A DNA stretch of 57,553 bases from Frankia sp. AgB1.9 (GTDB lineage Bacteria; Actinomycetota; Actinomycetes; Frankiales; Frankiaceae). The DNA lies in NCBI RefSeq assembly GCF_016786355.1, contig NZ_JADWYX010000056.1, forward strand, positions 1-57,553, read 5' to 3'. Shown piece after piece: positions 10,915 to 19,328 of this stretch. The number at the start of each line of letters is the position of its first letter. The first letter of the stretch is position 1. Under the pieces are notes generated by a model that worked only from the letters and a program-made list of their open reading frames with translations, was not told where the DNA came from and made no database searches. The position numbers and the translations under genes were made by a program.

Positions 10915-11499
10915 GTGGACAACCGCGCTGGCTTGGACGATGGCGGCGCGTCCGTCGAGTCGTGGTCTGTCCCGGCGGTCGTTCTGATCACTGGGATTCA
11001 GGCGGCAGGCAAGTCGACTGTCGCTCAGGGGCTGGCCGAGCGGCTGCCACGTTCGGTTCATGTCCGGGGCGACGTGTTCCGGAAGATGGTGGTCGGCGGC
11101 CAGGCCGAGATGACGCCCGACCCATCGTCCGAGGCCGTCGGCCAGCTTCGGCTGCGTCACCGGCTCACGGCGACGGTCGCCGACGGCTACGCCGCGGCCG
11201 GCTTCACCACGGTCGTCCAGGACATCGTCCTCGGCGAGCATCTGACCGAGATGGTCATGGCCATCGAGCACCGGCCGCTGCTGGTCGTCGTCCTCGCGCC
11301 TTCCCCGGACGCGGTCGCCGCCCGTGAGACGGCCCGAGCGAAGTCGGCGTACCGCGATCTCTGGACCGTCCGGGTCCTGGACGCGGTCCTGCGCGGCGAG
11401 ACACCCAGGCTGGGCCTCTGGCTCGACACCTCGGACCAGACTCCGGCCGAGACAGTGGACGAGATCCTCGCCCGCGCCTGGACCGACGCCCGCGTCTGA
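10915..11499 (+). CDS. P-loop kinase / AAA-family phosphotransferase
   Basis: About 194 residues. The Walker A motif is GIQAAGKST near residue 27. A DVFRKMVV segment and a lid-like region rich in Arg (RETARAKSAYRDL) fit the chloramphenicol/gluconate-kinase-like P-loop phosphotransferases. The substrate cannot be named. The GTG at 10915 is preferred because GGGCGGG sits 6-7 bases upstream; a TTG at 10900 in the same frame is the alternative. It stands alone upstream of the vapBC pair, separated by 106 bases. Confidence 0.75.
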   Translation: MDNRAGLDDGGASVESWSVPAVVLITGIQAAGKSTVAQGLAERLPRSVHVRGDVFRKMVVGGQAEMTPDPSSEAVGQLRLRHRLTATVADGYAAAGFTTVVQDIVLGEHLTEMVMAIEHRPLLVVVLAPSPDAVAARETARAKSAYRDLWTVRVLDAVLRGETPRLGLWLDTSDQTPAETVDEILARAWTDARV

Positions 11500-11593
11500 C
11501 ACCGCCCGGCGCGAAGCACGCACTGCCCTCGCCGACCACAATGCGCCGTCAACGCACGCCCGGCCGACCCAGCCGCAGTGGCGATACGAGTGG

Positions 11594-11618
11594 TAGATTT
11601 CTGGCATGCGAACTGCCA
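11594..11618 (+). promoter_or_regulatory. vapB -10 element and start-codon inverted repeat (leaderless mRNA)
   Basis: TAGATT (11594-11599) is a good -10 that would place the transcript start on or next to the vapB ATG at 11606. TGGCA (11602-11606) and TGCCA (11614-11618) form a small inverted repeat across the start codon, a plausible VapBC autoregulation site. No Shine-Dalgarno is present. Confidence 0.4.
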
Positions 11619-11851
11619 TTGACGCCGCTGGTCGCATTGTCGTTCCGAAGGCGTTGCGCGACGCGCTTGGGCTCTCGCCCGGCCAGTCGTTGGAGATCGT
11701 CGAGCGGGACGGCCGCCTGGAGATCGTGCCCGCACCGACTCCGATGAGCCTGGTCGATGACGGTGACGGACTGGTGGCGGTCGCGGATACCGAGATGCCG
11801 CCGCTGACCGCCGATCTGGTCCGCGAGACGCTGGAGCGGACCAGGCGATGA
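11606..11851 (+). CDS. vapB: VapB-type antitoxin, AbrB/MazE swapped-hairpin fold
   Basis: An 81-residue protein. Its first 45 residues form an AbrB/SpoVT DNA-binding hairpin (DAAGRIVVPKALRDALGL, then QSLEIVERDGRLEIVP). The C-terminal half (ADTEMPPLTADLVRETLE) is the expected toxin-wrapping tail. The stop overlaps the toxin start by ATGA, so the two are translated together. The pair should be autorepressed by the VapBC complex. Confidence 0.9.
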   Translation: MRTAIDAAGRIVVPKALRDALGLSPGQSLEIVERDGRLEIVPAPTPMSLVDDGDGLVAVADTEMPPLTADLVRETLERTRR

Positions 11852-12255
11852 AGGCGGTCGACACCAGCGTCGTGGTCGCCGCTTTCGCCAGCTGGCACGA
11901 GCATCACGCGATCGCCCGCAAGGCCATGGCCAGCCGGCCACGTCTGATCGCGCATGCCGCCGTCGAGTCCTACTCGGTGCTTACACGCCTTCCCCCGCCG
12001 CACCGCGCTCAGCCGTCGATCGTGCACACCTTCCTGACCGAACGGTTCACCGATCCGTACCTCACGCTCTCCGAGGCCGGCTACCAGGAACTCCTGGCCA
12101 CGGTCGCCGCGCACCAGATACTCGGCGGCCCGACGTACGACGCGCTGATCGCGTACACGGCGGCCGAACACGACGTGATCTTGCTGAGCCTGGACCGGCG
12201 CGCCGCGACGACCTACGAGGCAATCGGTGCCACGGTGGAGCAGCTCGGCCCCTGA
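11848..12255 (+). CDS. vapC: VapC-type PIN-domain ribonuclease toxin
   Basis: A 135-residue PIN-domain protein. The acidic metal-binding set is visible: D5 in KAVDTSVVVAA, a glutamate near 40 (AAVESYSVLTRL), D near 93 in GGPTYDALIAYTA and a last acid in SLDRRA. Family members cut tRNA or rRNA when freed from VapB. It overlaps vapB by 4 bases (ATGA). A ~80-bp palindromic repeat follows 48 bases downstream. The target RNA is unknown. Confidence 0.9.
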   Translation: MKAVDTSVVVAAFASWHEHHAIARKAMASRPRLIAHAAVESYSVLTRLPPPHRAQPSIVHTFLTERFTDPYLTLSEAGYQELLATVAAHQILGGPTYDALIAYTAAEHDVILLSLDRRAATTYEAIGATVEQLGP

Positions 12256-12303
12256 TCACGGCCCGCCGTGGCTCGCGACGCTGTCGCCGGTGTTCGAAGC
12301 CGG

Positions 12304-12386
12304 TCATGATCGCCGTTTGAGCCCTGCGGTGGTCGTGGAAACGTCCCTGCCACGACCCTCCCAGGGCCAAAACCGCGATCAAGGCC
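12304..12386. repeat. Palindromic intergenic repeat, copy 1
   Basis: About 83 bp beginning TCATGATCGCCGTTT and ending CGATCAAGG. The two halves are imperfect inverted repeats of about 30 bp. It lies between the convergent vapC and ABC-exporter genes. Confidence 0.85.
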
Positions 12387-12417
12387 ACGCGAGGCACCTA
12401 GCTACCCCAGCCGACGC

Positions 12418-14742
12418 CTACCTCGGGCGGGGGTTGGGTCCTCGGCCGGGGCGTCGAGGGGCCCCGGGCGGCAGCCGGGTCGGTCCGGCGTCGCTGGTTG
12501 GGGCGGCCGCGGGATCGGCCGGGTTGTCCAGGTAGGCGGCGGCCTGGAGGGAGAAGAGCTCGGCGTACTGGCCGCCCTGGGTCATCAGCTCGTGGTGGGT
12601 TCCGGACTCGGTGATGCCGCCTTCGTCCAGGAAGAGGATCCGGTCGGCCTGGCGGACCGTGGAGAACCGGTGCGAGATGTAGAACGCCGTGCGGTTGGTC
12701 GCGAGCGCGCGTAGGCGGGCGAACAGGTCATGCTCCGCGCGGGCGTCGAGGGCCGCGCTCGGCTCGTCGAGGACCAGGATGCGGGCCTCACGCATGAACC
12801 CGCGGGAAAGCGCGACCTTCTGCCACTGGCCACCGGAGAGGTTCACGCCATTGCCGAACCAGCGGCCCAGCGACGTGTCGTAGCCCAGCGCGAGATCACG
12901 GATGAACTCGTCCGCGCCGCCGGCGACGCCCGCCCCCTCGACGCGGGGCCGGTCCGCGAGCTCGTCGAGCTGACCCAGGCCGATGTTCTCGGCGGCGCTC
13001 GCCTGGAACGAGACATGGTCCTGGAAGACCGCGCCGAACTGCGAACGGAGCACATCCGCGTTCACGTCGGCGATGTCGACACCGTCGATCAGGATCCGGC
13101 CCTCGTCCGGCGAGTAGAGCCGGCACAGCAGCTTGATGAGGGTCGACTTGCCCGCGCCGTTACGTCCGACGATCGCGATCGTCTCCCCCGCCGCGACCTC
13201 GAAGGTGACGTCGACCAGGGCGTTGCGGTCGGTACCGGGGTAGTGGAACGAGACGTGGTCGAACACGACGTCGCCGCGCAGCGGGACGGGCAGCGGCGTC
13301 GGGGTGAACGCCTCGACGACGGACCTCGGGATCGGCTTCGGCGGCGGGCCTCCGGCCGTCCATGGGCTTGGCTTGGTGAGGGCGACCGCCGGACCGGGTG
13401 ATTGCTTCGGGATCGCGTCGCCGGCCGGGCGCCGCGGCGGCGGCGGGACTCCCGGCCCCGGCTGTCCTACCGGGTCGACTGCCGCCGAGCCCGCCGAGCC
13501 CGCCCGGGCCGCGGCTCGGGCCGCCTGGAGCTCGGCCTCGGTCGGCGCAGCCAGCAGGCGGTACAGATCGTCGACGTAGAGGTTGTTCTCGTACATCTGG
13601 GTCAGCGAGCTGAGCATGCTCGACACCCCGCCCTGCACGCTGGAGGCCGCCGTGCCGTAAAGCGTCAGGTCACCGAGGGTCAGGGCGCCGGCGGCGGCCT
13701 GAAGCGCGACGTACAGGTAGCTGCCGGAGCGGGCGATCTCGCTGAGCAGGCTCCAGCCCAGCTCGGCGAGCTGACGGCGGATCGACAGCTCCCGCAGCCG
13801 CTGGTTGTAGTTCGCGGACAGCAGCCGAAACCGGTCGACCAGGTAGGGGCCAAGGTTGAAGAGCTTGATTTCCTTGGCGTCGTTGTCCGTCGTCAGCAAC
13901 CGCTGCAGATACATGATTCGCCGGTTGACCGGCGAGGTCCACCGGCTGCGCGCGTAGGTCCACCGGCCGTACCTGGTGTCGACGATGAACGCCGGGATCG
14001 GGGCGACCAGCACGATCAGGCCAAGCCACGGGTTCAGGCCGATCAACAGGCCGATCATGCTGGCGAAGGTCACCAGCGTCTGGAGCAGCCCGAAGAACGT
14101 GGTGAGCGTGCTGAACGGCCTGGTGCCCTGGTCGGCCGCCCGCTGCAGCAGGTCGTAGGACTCGGACTGCTCGAAGAAGCTGAGCTCCAGCTGGCTGGCC
14201 TTGGCGACGACCATGGTCGAGACGGTCAGCGACAGCCGGTCGGACAGGACACGCTGCACGATCGACCGCGCCGCCGTCAGCACCTCGCTGACCGTGTAGA
14301 CGACGAACTGGGTGACGGCCAGCCAGAAGACGACGCGGGTGCCGGACGTCGTCGCCAGGTGTGGGCTGCCCGGCAGCGGCAGCACCAGGTTCGCCCGGTC
14401 GGGCCGGTGCGACGCGCGGATCTCGACCGCGTGCACCACGGCGTCGACGAGCAGCCTGGCCGTCGACGCCGTCAACGCGGGGAACAGGCCGACCACGACG
14501 GTCAGCAGGGCGAGCATGATCGTCGCCCACGGGCTGGCCTGCCAGCACAGACGCAGCACCCGGGGCAGGCCCGCGGCCGTCGCGACGGCGCTGCGGACCC
14601 CCTTGCGGAAGCGTTCCCGCCTCGGCAGCCGGGGCGGTGGCGGCGGGTCGGGGATGTCTACCGGCCCGGTCAGCCCGCTCGGCAGCCCGGAGTCGTCAGG
14701 TTCGGGTGCGCCCCTGCCACGGCGGCGCCGCGGTCCCGGCAT
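12418..14742 (-). CDS. ABC exporter with fused membrane and ATPase domains
   Basis: 774 residues. A Pro/Arg-rich cytoplasmic N-terminus (1-60) precedes a type IV (ABC type 1) membrane domain with about six helices (60-390), then a disordered Pro/Ala linker (395-490) and the ATPase domain. The ATPase shows Walker A GRNGAGKST (near 524), signature LSGGQWQKVALS (near 637), Walker B ILVLDEPSAALD (near 657) and a switch His in YISHRF. It should act as a homodimer or paired half-transporter. The signature's QWQ resembles exporters found beside lantibiotic or peptide clusters, but no such cluster is adjacent. The linker is unusually long. The exported substrate is unknown. Confidence 0.9.
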   Translation of the reverse strand: MPGPRRRRGRGAPEPDDSGLPSGLTGPVDIPDPPPPPRLPRRERFRKGVRSAVATAAGLPRVLRLCWQASPWATIMLALLTVVVGLFPALTASTARLLVDAVVHAVEIRASHRPDRANLVLPLPGSPHLATTSGTRVVFWLAVTQFVVYTVSEVLTAARSIVQRVLSDRLSLTVSTMVVAKASQLELSFFEQSESYDLLQRAADQGTRPFSTLTTFFGLLQTLVTFASMIGLLIGLNPWLGLIVLVAPIPAFIVDTRYGRWTYARSRWTSPVNRRIMYLQRLLTTDNDAKEIKLFNLGPYLVDRFRLLSANYNQRLRELSIRRQLAELGWSLLSEIARSGSYLYVALQAAAGALTLGDLTLYGTAASSVQGGVSSMLSSLTQMYENNLYVDDLYRLLAAPTEAELQAARAAARAGSAGSAAVDPVGQPGPGVPPPPRRPAGDAIPKQSPGPAVALTKPSPWTAGGPPPKPIPRSVVEAFTPTPLPVPLRGDVVFDHVSFHYPGTDRNALVDVTFEVAAGETIAIVGRNGAGKSTLIKLLCRLYSPDEGRILIDGVDIADVNADVLRSQFGAVFQDHVSFQASAAENIGLGQLDELADRPRVEGAGVAGGADEFIRDLALGYDTSLGRWFGNGVNLSGGQWQKVALSRGFMREARILVLDEPSAALDARAEHDLFARLRALATNRTAFYISHRFSTVRQADRILFLDEGGITESGTHHELMTQGGQYAELFSLQAAAYLDNPADPAAAPTSDAGPTRLPPGAPRRPGRGPNPRPR

Positions 14743-15040
14743 CCATCCCCCTCTTAGCGGATCGCCGGCCCCGACTGGCTCGCCACCAGGCGGTGGTGCC
14801 GAGTCTCGTGACTCGCGCCACCTCTGACGGACAGGACACCGGTCGCGGTTCGGCTCCTTGCCGGCCCATCCTGCCTCGCCACGGTTGCCGGATACGCGGC
14901 GTTCGCGGACAGCCGACGTTCGGCGACCCTGCCGCCGTCACGAACGGTCGATGGGGCATGGTCGCGACGAGCGCGGCCGGGACCCGCACCCGGTGACTAC
15001 TTTCGGTTACCAGGATCGCGGGTCGGGTAGGGGCGAGGTT

Positions 15041-16573
15041 ATGCGTGAGAGTCCCTCGGCCCGGCACGGGCAGGGCGGACGATCGCCAGCCGCGGCGCGC
15101 CACGACCCCGCACCCGACGGGTCCGCCTGGCCGGCGCATCCGCCGGACCCGCTGGCGGCCGCCGTTGCTCGCCGTCAGCGGCCCGGGACCGCGACGCCGA
15201 AGACCACCCGAGCCCGCCAGACCCGCCCCACCGGGCCCGCCGGGCCCGCCGTGTCCACCCGTGCTCCCGCACCCGCGCTGCCTGCCACACCCGCTCTGCC
15301 TGCCACACCCACCCGGGCTGCCACACGCACGCCGCCTGCCACTCCCAGTCCGTCTGCCACACCCACCCGGGCTGCCGCACCCATCCTGCCTGCAGCAACC
15401 GCCCTGCCTGCCGCGTCGACGGCCGAGCCTCGGCCATCGGTCTGGCATCGGTGGCGGGCCGTCCTGCTCCCGCTGTTGACGCTGGTCGCCGTGATGGGCG
15501 TCGAGCTCAGCAACCGGACGTGGACCTACATCGGGTACACCGTGCTGGTCCCCATGGTGGCCGCGAACCTAGCCGGCCCTCGGGTGACCTCGGTCTTCGC
15601 CGGTCTCGCCCTCGCCGCGGGTGGCTTCTCGATCTGGTGGGAGCACCTGTGGGATCCGGCGCACGGCGGGCTGGGGGCGCTGACCGCCCGCATCGTGGGA
15701 ATCCTCGTCGGCGGTGCGATGGCGGTCCTCGCCAGCCGCTACAACACGGGGCGCGAGACGAAGCTCGCGAACATCACCCAGGTCGCCGACACGGCGCAAC
15801 GCGCGATCCTCTCGGACCTGCCGGCGACCTCCGCCGCCGGCCTGCGCCTGGCCGTCCGCTACGAGAGCGCCGCGACCGAAGCGTCGGTCGGCGGCGACCT
15901 GTACGAGATGATCGACAGTCCCTGGGGAACCCGGCTGATGCTCGGCGACGCCCGCGGCAAGGGCCTCGACGCGGTCCGGCTCGCGAGCCGGGTGCTGGGC
16001 TGTTTCCGGGTGGTCGCCCGCATGCGGGCCGACGTCCGCGCGATCGTCCCGGACCTCGACGCCGAGGTCGCCTCGGTGGCCGGGCTCGACGACTTCGTGA
16101 CCGGCATCGTCGCCGAGTTCGGGCCGGACTCGCTCACGCTCGTCAACGCCGGACATCCCGACCCGGTGCTGGTCCGCGACGGCCTCGCCCGGCTCCTCGC
16201 CCCTCCGGAGCGCCAGCCGCCCCTCGGGCTGGGTGCACGCTCCGCGAGCACCTTCACGGTGCCAGTCCGTCCTGGCGACCGACTGCTCTTCTACACCGAC
16301 GGCATCGCCGAGGCGCGGGAACCCAGGACCCGCGCGTTCTTCCCGCTGCTGCCCGCCGTCGAGCGCGCGCTCGGCCGGGCCGGGTCGCTCGACGAGAACC
16401 TCGCGCGGCTGGTGGACGCGGTCCAGCACTGGACCGGCTCCGCCCTGCAGGACGACGTCGCCCTGTTGGTCGCGGAGGTGCCGGCCGGCCCACTCTCGTC
16501 ACCCGCCGATCGGCCGGGCGCCGCCGCCGGGCGCCGGGGCGGCTTACTTCACGGCTGGCTGGGTCACGGCTGA
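15041..16573 (+). CDS. Membrane-anchored SpoIIE-type PP2C phosphatase
   Basis: 510 residues. A long disordered N-terminus (1-135), made of short Pro-Ala-Thr repeats, precedes 3-4 membrane helices (about 145-245). A SpoIIE/RsbU phosphatase domain follows (265-500), with GGDLYEMID, GDARGKG, NAGHPDPVL and LLFYTDGIAEA. It probably dephosphorylates an anti-anti-sigma or similar partner in response to a membrane signal. The ATG at 15041 is preferred since GAGG lies just upstream; the frame is open further up to 14858 without a better start. It is a second SpoIIE phosphatase in this window and, unlike the one at 1078-3795, lacks the kinase domain. Confidence 0.87.
   Translation: MRESPSARHGQGGRSPAAARHDPAPDGSAWPAHPPDPLAAAVARRQRPGTATPKTTRARQTRPTGPAGPAVSTRAPAPALPATPALPATPTRAATRTPPATPSPSATPTRAAAPILPAATALPAASTAEPRPSVWHRWRAVLLPLLTLVAVMGVELSNRTWTYIGYTVLVPMVAANLAGPRVTSVFAGLALAAGGFSIWWEHLWDPAHGGLGALTARIVGILVGGAMAVLASRYNTGRETKLANITQVADTAQRAILSDLPATSAAGLRLAVRYESAATEASVGGDLYEMIDSPWGTRLMLGDARGKGLDAVRLASRVLGCFRVVARMRADVRAIVPDLDAEVASVAGLDDFVTGIVAEFGPDSLTLVNAGHPDPVLVRDGLARLLAPPERQPPLGLGARSASTFTVPVRPGDRLLFYTDGIAEAREPRTRAFFPLLPAVERALGRAGSLDENLARLVDAVQHWTGSALQDDVALLVAEVPAGPLSSPADRPGAAAGRRGGLLHGWLGHG
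15267..15420. repeat. Degenerate short tandem repeats coding a Pro/Ala/Thr linker
   Basis: Repeated CTGCC-TGCCACACCC-like units occur in the N-terminal coding part of the phosphatase gene and encode ALPATP-like peptides. The repeats are imperfect, so this is a low-complexity linker rather than a mobile element. Confidence 0.6.
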
Positions 16574-16631
16574 GCGTCGCCACCCACCAGGTCCAGGGCG
16601 ATACCGGGCCAGGACGACCGATCCAACCGAC

Positions 16632-16670
16632 CAGGAGGACATGGACATGACGAACGGGGGCGACGAGTGA
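16632..16670 (+). promoter_or_regulatory. Strong Shine-Dalgarno feeding a seven-codon mini-ORF
   Basis: AGGAGG (16633-16638) is 8 bases before an ATG at 16647 that encodes MTNGGDE and stops at the TGA overlapping the ATG of the ligase gene (TGATG). The arrangement suggests translational coupling or a leader peptide. The ligase's own upstream G-run is a weaker ribosome site. Confidence 0.45.
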
Positions 16671-17797
16671 TGGCAGGGCTCACCGATCTGGGGGTGCGGC
16701 TGCCTGAGCCGGTGCTCGACCACCGGCCGGGCGAACCGGTACCGGAAGGCGAGTTCATCGAGGCCGCGATGCGTTGGCACTTCGACCCGGCCACCGGCTC
16801 GCCGTTCTGGCTGCGGGTGGCCGACCAGCTGGGCTTCGACCCGAGGCGCGACGTGCACAGCGTCGCCGACCTCGCGAAGTTCCCCAACCTGGTCGACCTG
16901 CTGCGCGAGATCCCGGCCCATGACCTCATCCCCCGCGGCTACGGCCCGGACCCGGGGATCACCGGGGTGTACGACAGCGGCGGCACGACCGGGGCTCCCA
17001 AGCGAGTCGTCTTCCTCGACGACTGGATGGACTGGCTGAACGACTACCTCGCGGCCGACATGACGGCCCGCGGCTATCCCACCGGTGTCGACTGGCTCAC
17101 GGTGACGCCGAGCGGTCCGCACATGTTCGGCGCCTTCCTGGAGCGGGCCGTGCGCCGGCACGGGCGGATGAGGTTCACGATCGACCTCGACCCGCGCTGG
17201 GTGAAGCGGTCCATCGCCGAGGGCCGCGCCGAGGAGGCCGACCGGTACGCCGAGCACCTCGTCGACCAGGCCAGGCACGTGCTGACGACCCAGGACATCC
17301 GGGTCCTGGTCATCACACCACCGCTGCTGGAGCGACTGGCCCGCCGCGAGGACCTGGTGGAGCTCGTCAACGCCAAGGTGCGGATCATCGAATGGGGTGG
17401 CGCGCACCTCGACGCGGACAGCCGCTACCTGTACATGACCGAGATCTTTCCCGAGGTCGCGCTCTACGGCCGCTACGGCAGCACGATGATCCTCGGCGCC
17501 GCGGCCGAGCGCCTCGGGCTCACGGCACAGGACCGGTGCGTGTTCGACCCGCCGTCGCCCTACATCACCTTCTCGGTGGTCGAGCCGGACACCGGCCGGC
17601 CGGTCGAGTACGGCGCCCGCGGGCAGGTCGTGATGAACCACGTCAGCCGGTCCGCGCTGCTGCCGAACAACCTGGAGCGCGACGAGGCCACCCGCGTCGA
17701 GCCCGTGCCGGGGTCCATCCAGATCGGCGACTCGGTCGCCGACGTCGCGCCGCTCCAGGAGTTCGGCGGCGGGACCGTCATCGAGGGGGTGTACTGA
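16670..17797 (+). CDS. LuxE/PaaK-like AMP-forming acyl synthetase
   Basis: 375 residues of the ANL-like acyl-activating group. The P-loop YDSGGTTGAPKRVVF lies near residue 100. Later elements EWGGAHLDADS, YGRYGST and GQVVMNHVSRS fit the A4/A5/A8-type regions of LuxE (acyl-protein synthetase) and short PaaK-like ligases. The length matches LuxE (about 370) rather than full PaaK (about 440). It should activate a carboxylic acid as acyl-AMP and pass it to a protein thiol or CoA. It overlaps the next gene by one base (TGATG), so the two form one unit. The start at 16670 could also be the GTG at 16667. The natural acid is unknown. Confidence 0.75.
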   Translation: MAGLTDLGVRLPEPVLDHRPGEPVPEGEFIEAAMRWHFDPATGSPFWLRVADQLGFDPRRDVHSVADLAKFPNLVDLLREIPAHDLIPRGYGPDPGITGVYDSGGTTGAPKRVVFLDDWMDWLNDYLAADMTARGYPTGVDWLTVTPSGPHMFGAFLERAVRRHGRMRFTIDLDPRWVKRSIAEGRAEEADRYAEHLVDQARHVLTTQDIRVLVITPPLLERLARREDLVELVNAKVRIIEWGGAHLDADSRYLYMTEIFPEVALYGRYGSTMILGAAAERLGLTAQDRCVFDPPSPYITFSVVEPDTGRPVEYGARGQVVMNHVSRSALLPNNLERDEATRVEPVPGSIQIGDSVADVAPLQEFGGGTVIEGVY

Positions 17798-19173
17798 TGA
17801 CCGCCGCCGGCCTGTTCCAGCTGGACGCGCTCGGGCCGAACGGGCCCTTCCGGTCCGGGGAGCCACTGACGATCAACGACGTGGCCGGGACGCCGGTCGC
17901 CGAGCTGAGTCTGGTGCCCAGGGTCTTCGTCCACCGGGCCATGGCAGCGCTGCGCCGGGCGTCGACGATGCCGTACGAGGAGCGGCTGGCGGCGCTTGCC
18001 CGCGCGGGCGCGGCGTTCGAGCGCGGGACGCCGGCCGGGCTCTCGACCGAGGACTACGCGCGGCTGGTCAGCCGGATCTGTGGGATGCCGATCGCGGTCG
18101 TGCGCGAGGCCGCGAAGCAGATCGCGCGCAGCCTCACCGGAGCCGGCCCGGACGCCGGCTGTGCCCGGCCGACCGCCGCCGTCGAGAGCTGGCGGGACCC
18201 GGCGACCAGGTACGGGCGAGCCGTCTGGACCCGGCGCGGGGACGTGTTCGGGGTCCACGCCGCCGGCAACCACCCCGCCGTGCATGCGCTGTGGCCGGAG
18301 GCGCTGGCGCTCGGGTACCGGGTCGCCGTCCGGCCGTCGCGCCGCGAACCACTGACTCCGTTCCGGCTGATCAGCGCGCTGCGCGACGCGGGCTTCGGCG
18401 CCGACCAGGTGGTGCTGCTGCCGACCGACCACACCGTGGCCGACGACATCCTGCGCGAGGCCGACCTGTCGATGGCCTACGGCGGCGACGACGTGGTCCG
18501 CAAGTACGCCGCCGACAGCTCGGTCCTGCCGCAGGGCCCGGGCCGTTCGAAGATCCTCGTCGCCGGCGGCGACTGGCGCCCGCACCTCGACATGATCGCC
18601 GACTCGGTCGCCGCCGGGGGTGGCACGGCGTGCGTGAACGCGACCGCGGTCTTCGTCGACGGCGACCCGACGTCGTTGGCCGAGGCACTCGCCGAACGGC
18701 TCGGGGCGCTGCCGACCCTGCCCTCGACGGACGAGCGGGCGGTGCTGCCCATCCAGCCGCTCGCCCAGGCCCGGGCGATCGAGAAGTACCTGCTCGACCA
18801 CGCGGGCGACGCGACCCCGCGCCTCGGCGGAGCTGGGATCGTCGACCCGCTGCCCGACGGCGGCGCCGCGCTGCGGCCGGCCGTCTTCCAGGTCGACCGC
18901 CCCGACGCCCCGCAGACCGGCATCGAGCTCGGCTTCCCGTGCGTCTGGGTGGCCCCGTGGTCGGCGGCCGACGGGGTCGGGCCGCTGCGCGACACGCTGG
19001 TGCTCACCGCGCTCACCGACGACGCCGAGCTGGTCGACCGCCTGGTGGACGACCCGACAATCAGCAACGTCTACCTCGGGGACACCCCGACCTACTGGAT
19101 GCGCCCGGACGTCCCACACGACGCCTACCTCGGCGAGTTCCTCATGCGCACCAAGGCCGTAGCCCGCCCCTGA
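17797..19173 (+). CDS. LuxC/aldehyde-dehydrogenase-like acyl reductase
   Basis: 458 residues with an aldehyde dehydrogenase-superfamily fold. The nucleotide-binding segment is VFGVHAAGNHPAVHALWP followed by VAVRPSRREPLTPF (near 150-185). The probable catalytic Cys is in GGGTACVNA (near 276). Length and the low similarity to ordinary ALDHs suggest the LuxC acyl-reductase type, which reduces an enzyme-bound acyl thioester to aldehyde with NAD(P)H. Coupled translation with the upstream LuxE-like ligase supports a two-protein carboxylic acid reductase. No luciferase, thioesterase or acyl carrier gene is adjacent. A palindromic repeat (19210-19292) follows. Confidence 0.75.
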   Translation: MTAAGLFQLDALGPNGPFRSGEPLTINDVAGTPVAELSLVPRVFVHRAMAALRRASTMPYEERLAALARAGAAFERGTPAGLSTEDYARLVSRICGMPIAVVREAAKQIARSLTGAGPDAGCARPTAAVESWRDPATRYGRAVWTRRGDVFGVHAAGNHPAVHALWPEALALGYRVAVRPSRREPLTPFRLISALRDAGFGADQVVLLPTDHTVADDILREADLSMAYGGDDVVRKYAADSSVLPQGPGRSKILVAGGDWRPHLDMIADSVAAGGGTACVNATAVFVDGDPTSLAEALAERLGALPTLPSTDERAVLPIQPLAQARAIEKYLLDHAGDATPRLGGAGIVDPLPDGGAALRPAVFQVDRPDAPQTGIELGFPCVWVAPWSAADGVGPLRDTLVLTALTDDAELVDRLVDDPTISNVYLGDTPTYWMRPDVPHDAYLGEFLMRTKAVARP

Positions 19174-19209
19174 CCGCCTGCCGGGGCCCCCTGCCGGCGC
19201 CGCCTCCTG

Positions 19210-19292
19210 TCATGATCGCCGTTTCGGCCCTCGGGTGGTCGTGGAAACAGCCTCGTCACGACCACCCGAGGGCCGAAACCCCGATCAAGGTC
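19210..19292. repeat. Palindromic intergenic repeat, copy 2
   Basis: This is the best-formed copy. Arms 19214-19243 and 19257-19286 pair at 28 of 30 positions around a 13-base loop. It lies between the convergent acyl-reductase and hydrolase genes, 37 bases from each stop. Confidence 0.9.
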
Positions 19293-19328
19293 TCGCGCTG
19301 CAGGCCGAACCGACCCGGAACCCTGGTC

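Noticed and set aside
16670..19173. Bioluminescence (lux) operon
   Set aside because: No luxA, luxB or luxD is adjacent. The luciferase-like protein at 49622 is an F420-type oxidoreductase about 30 kb away.
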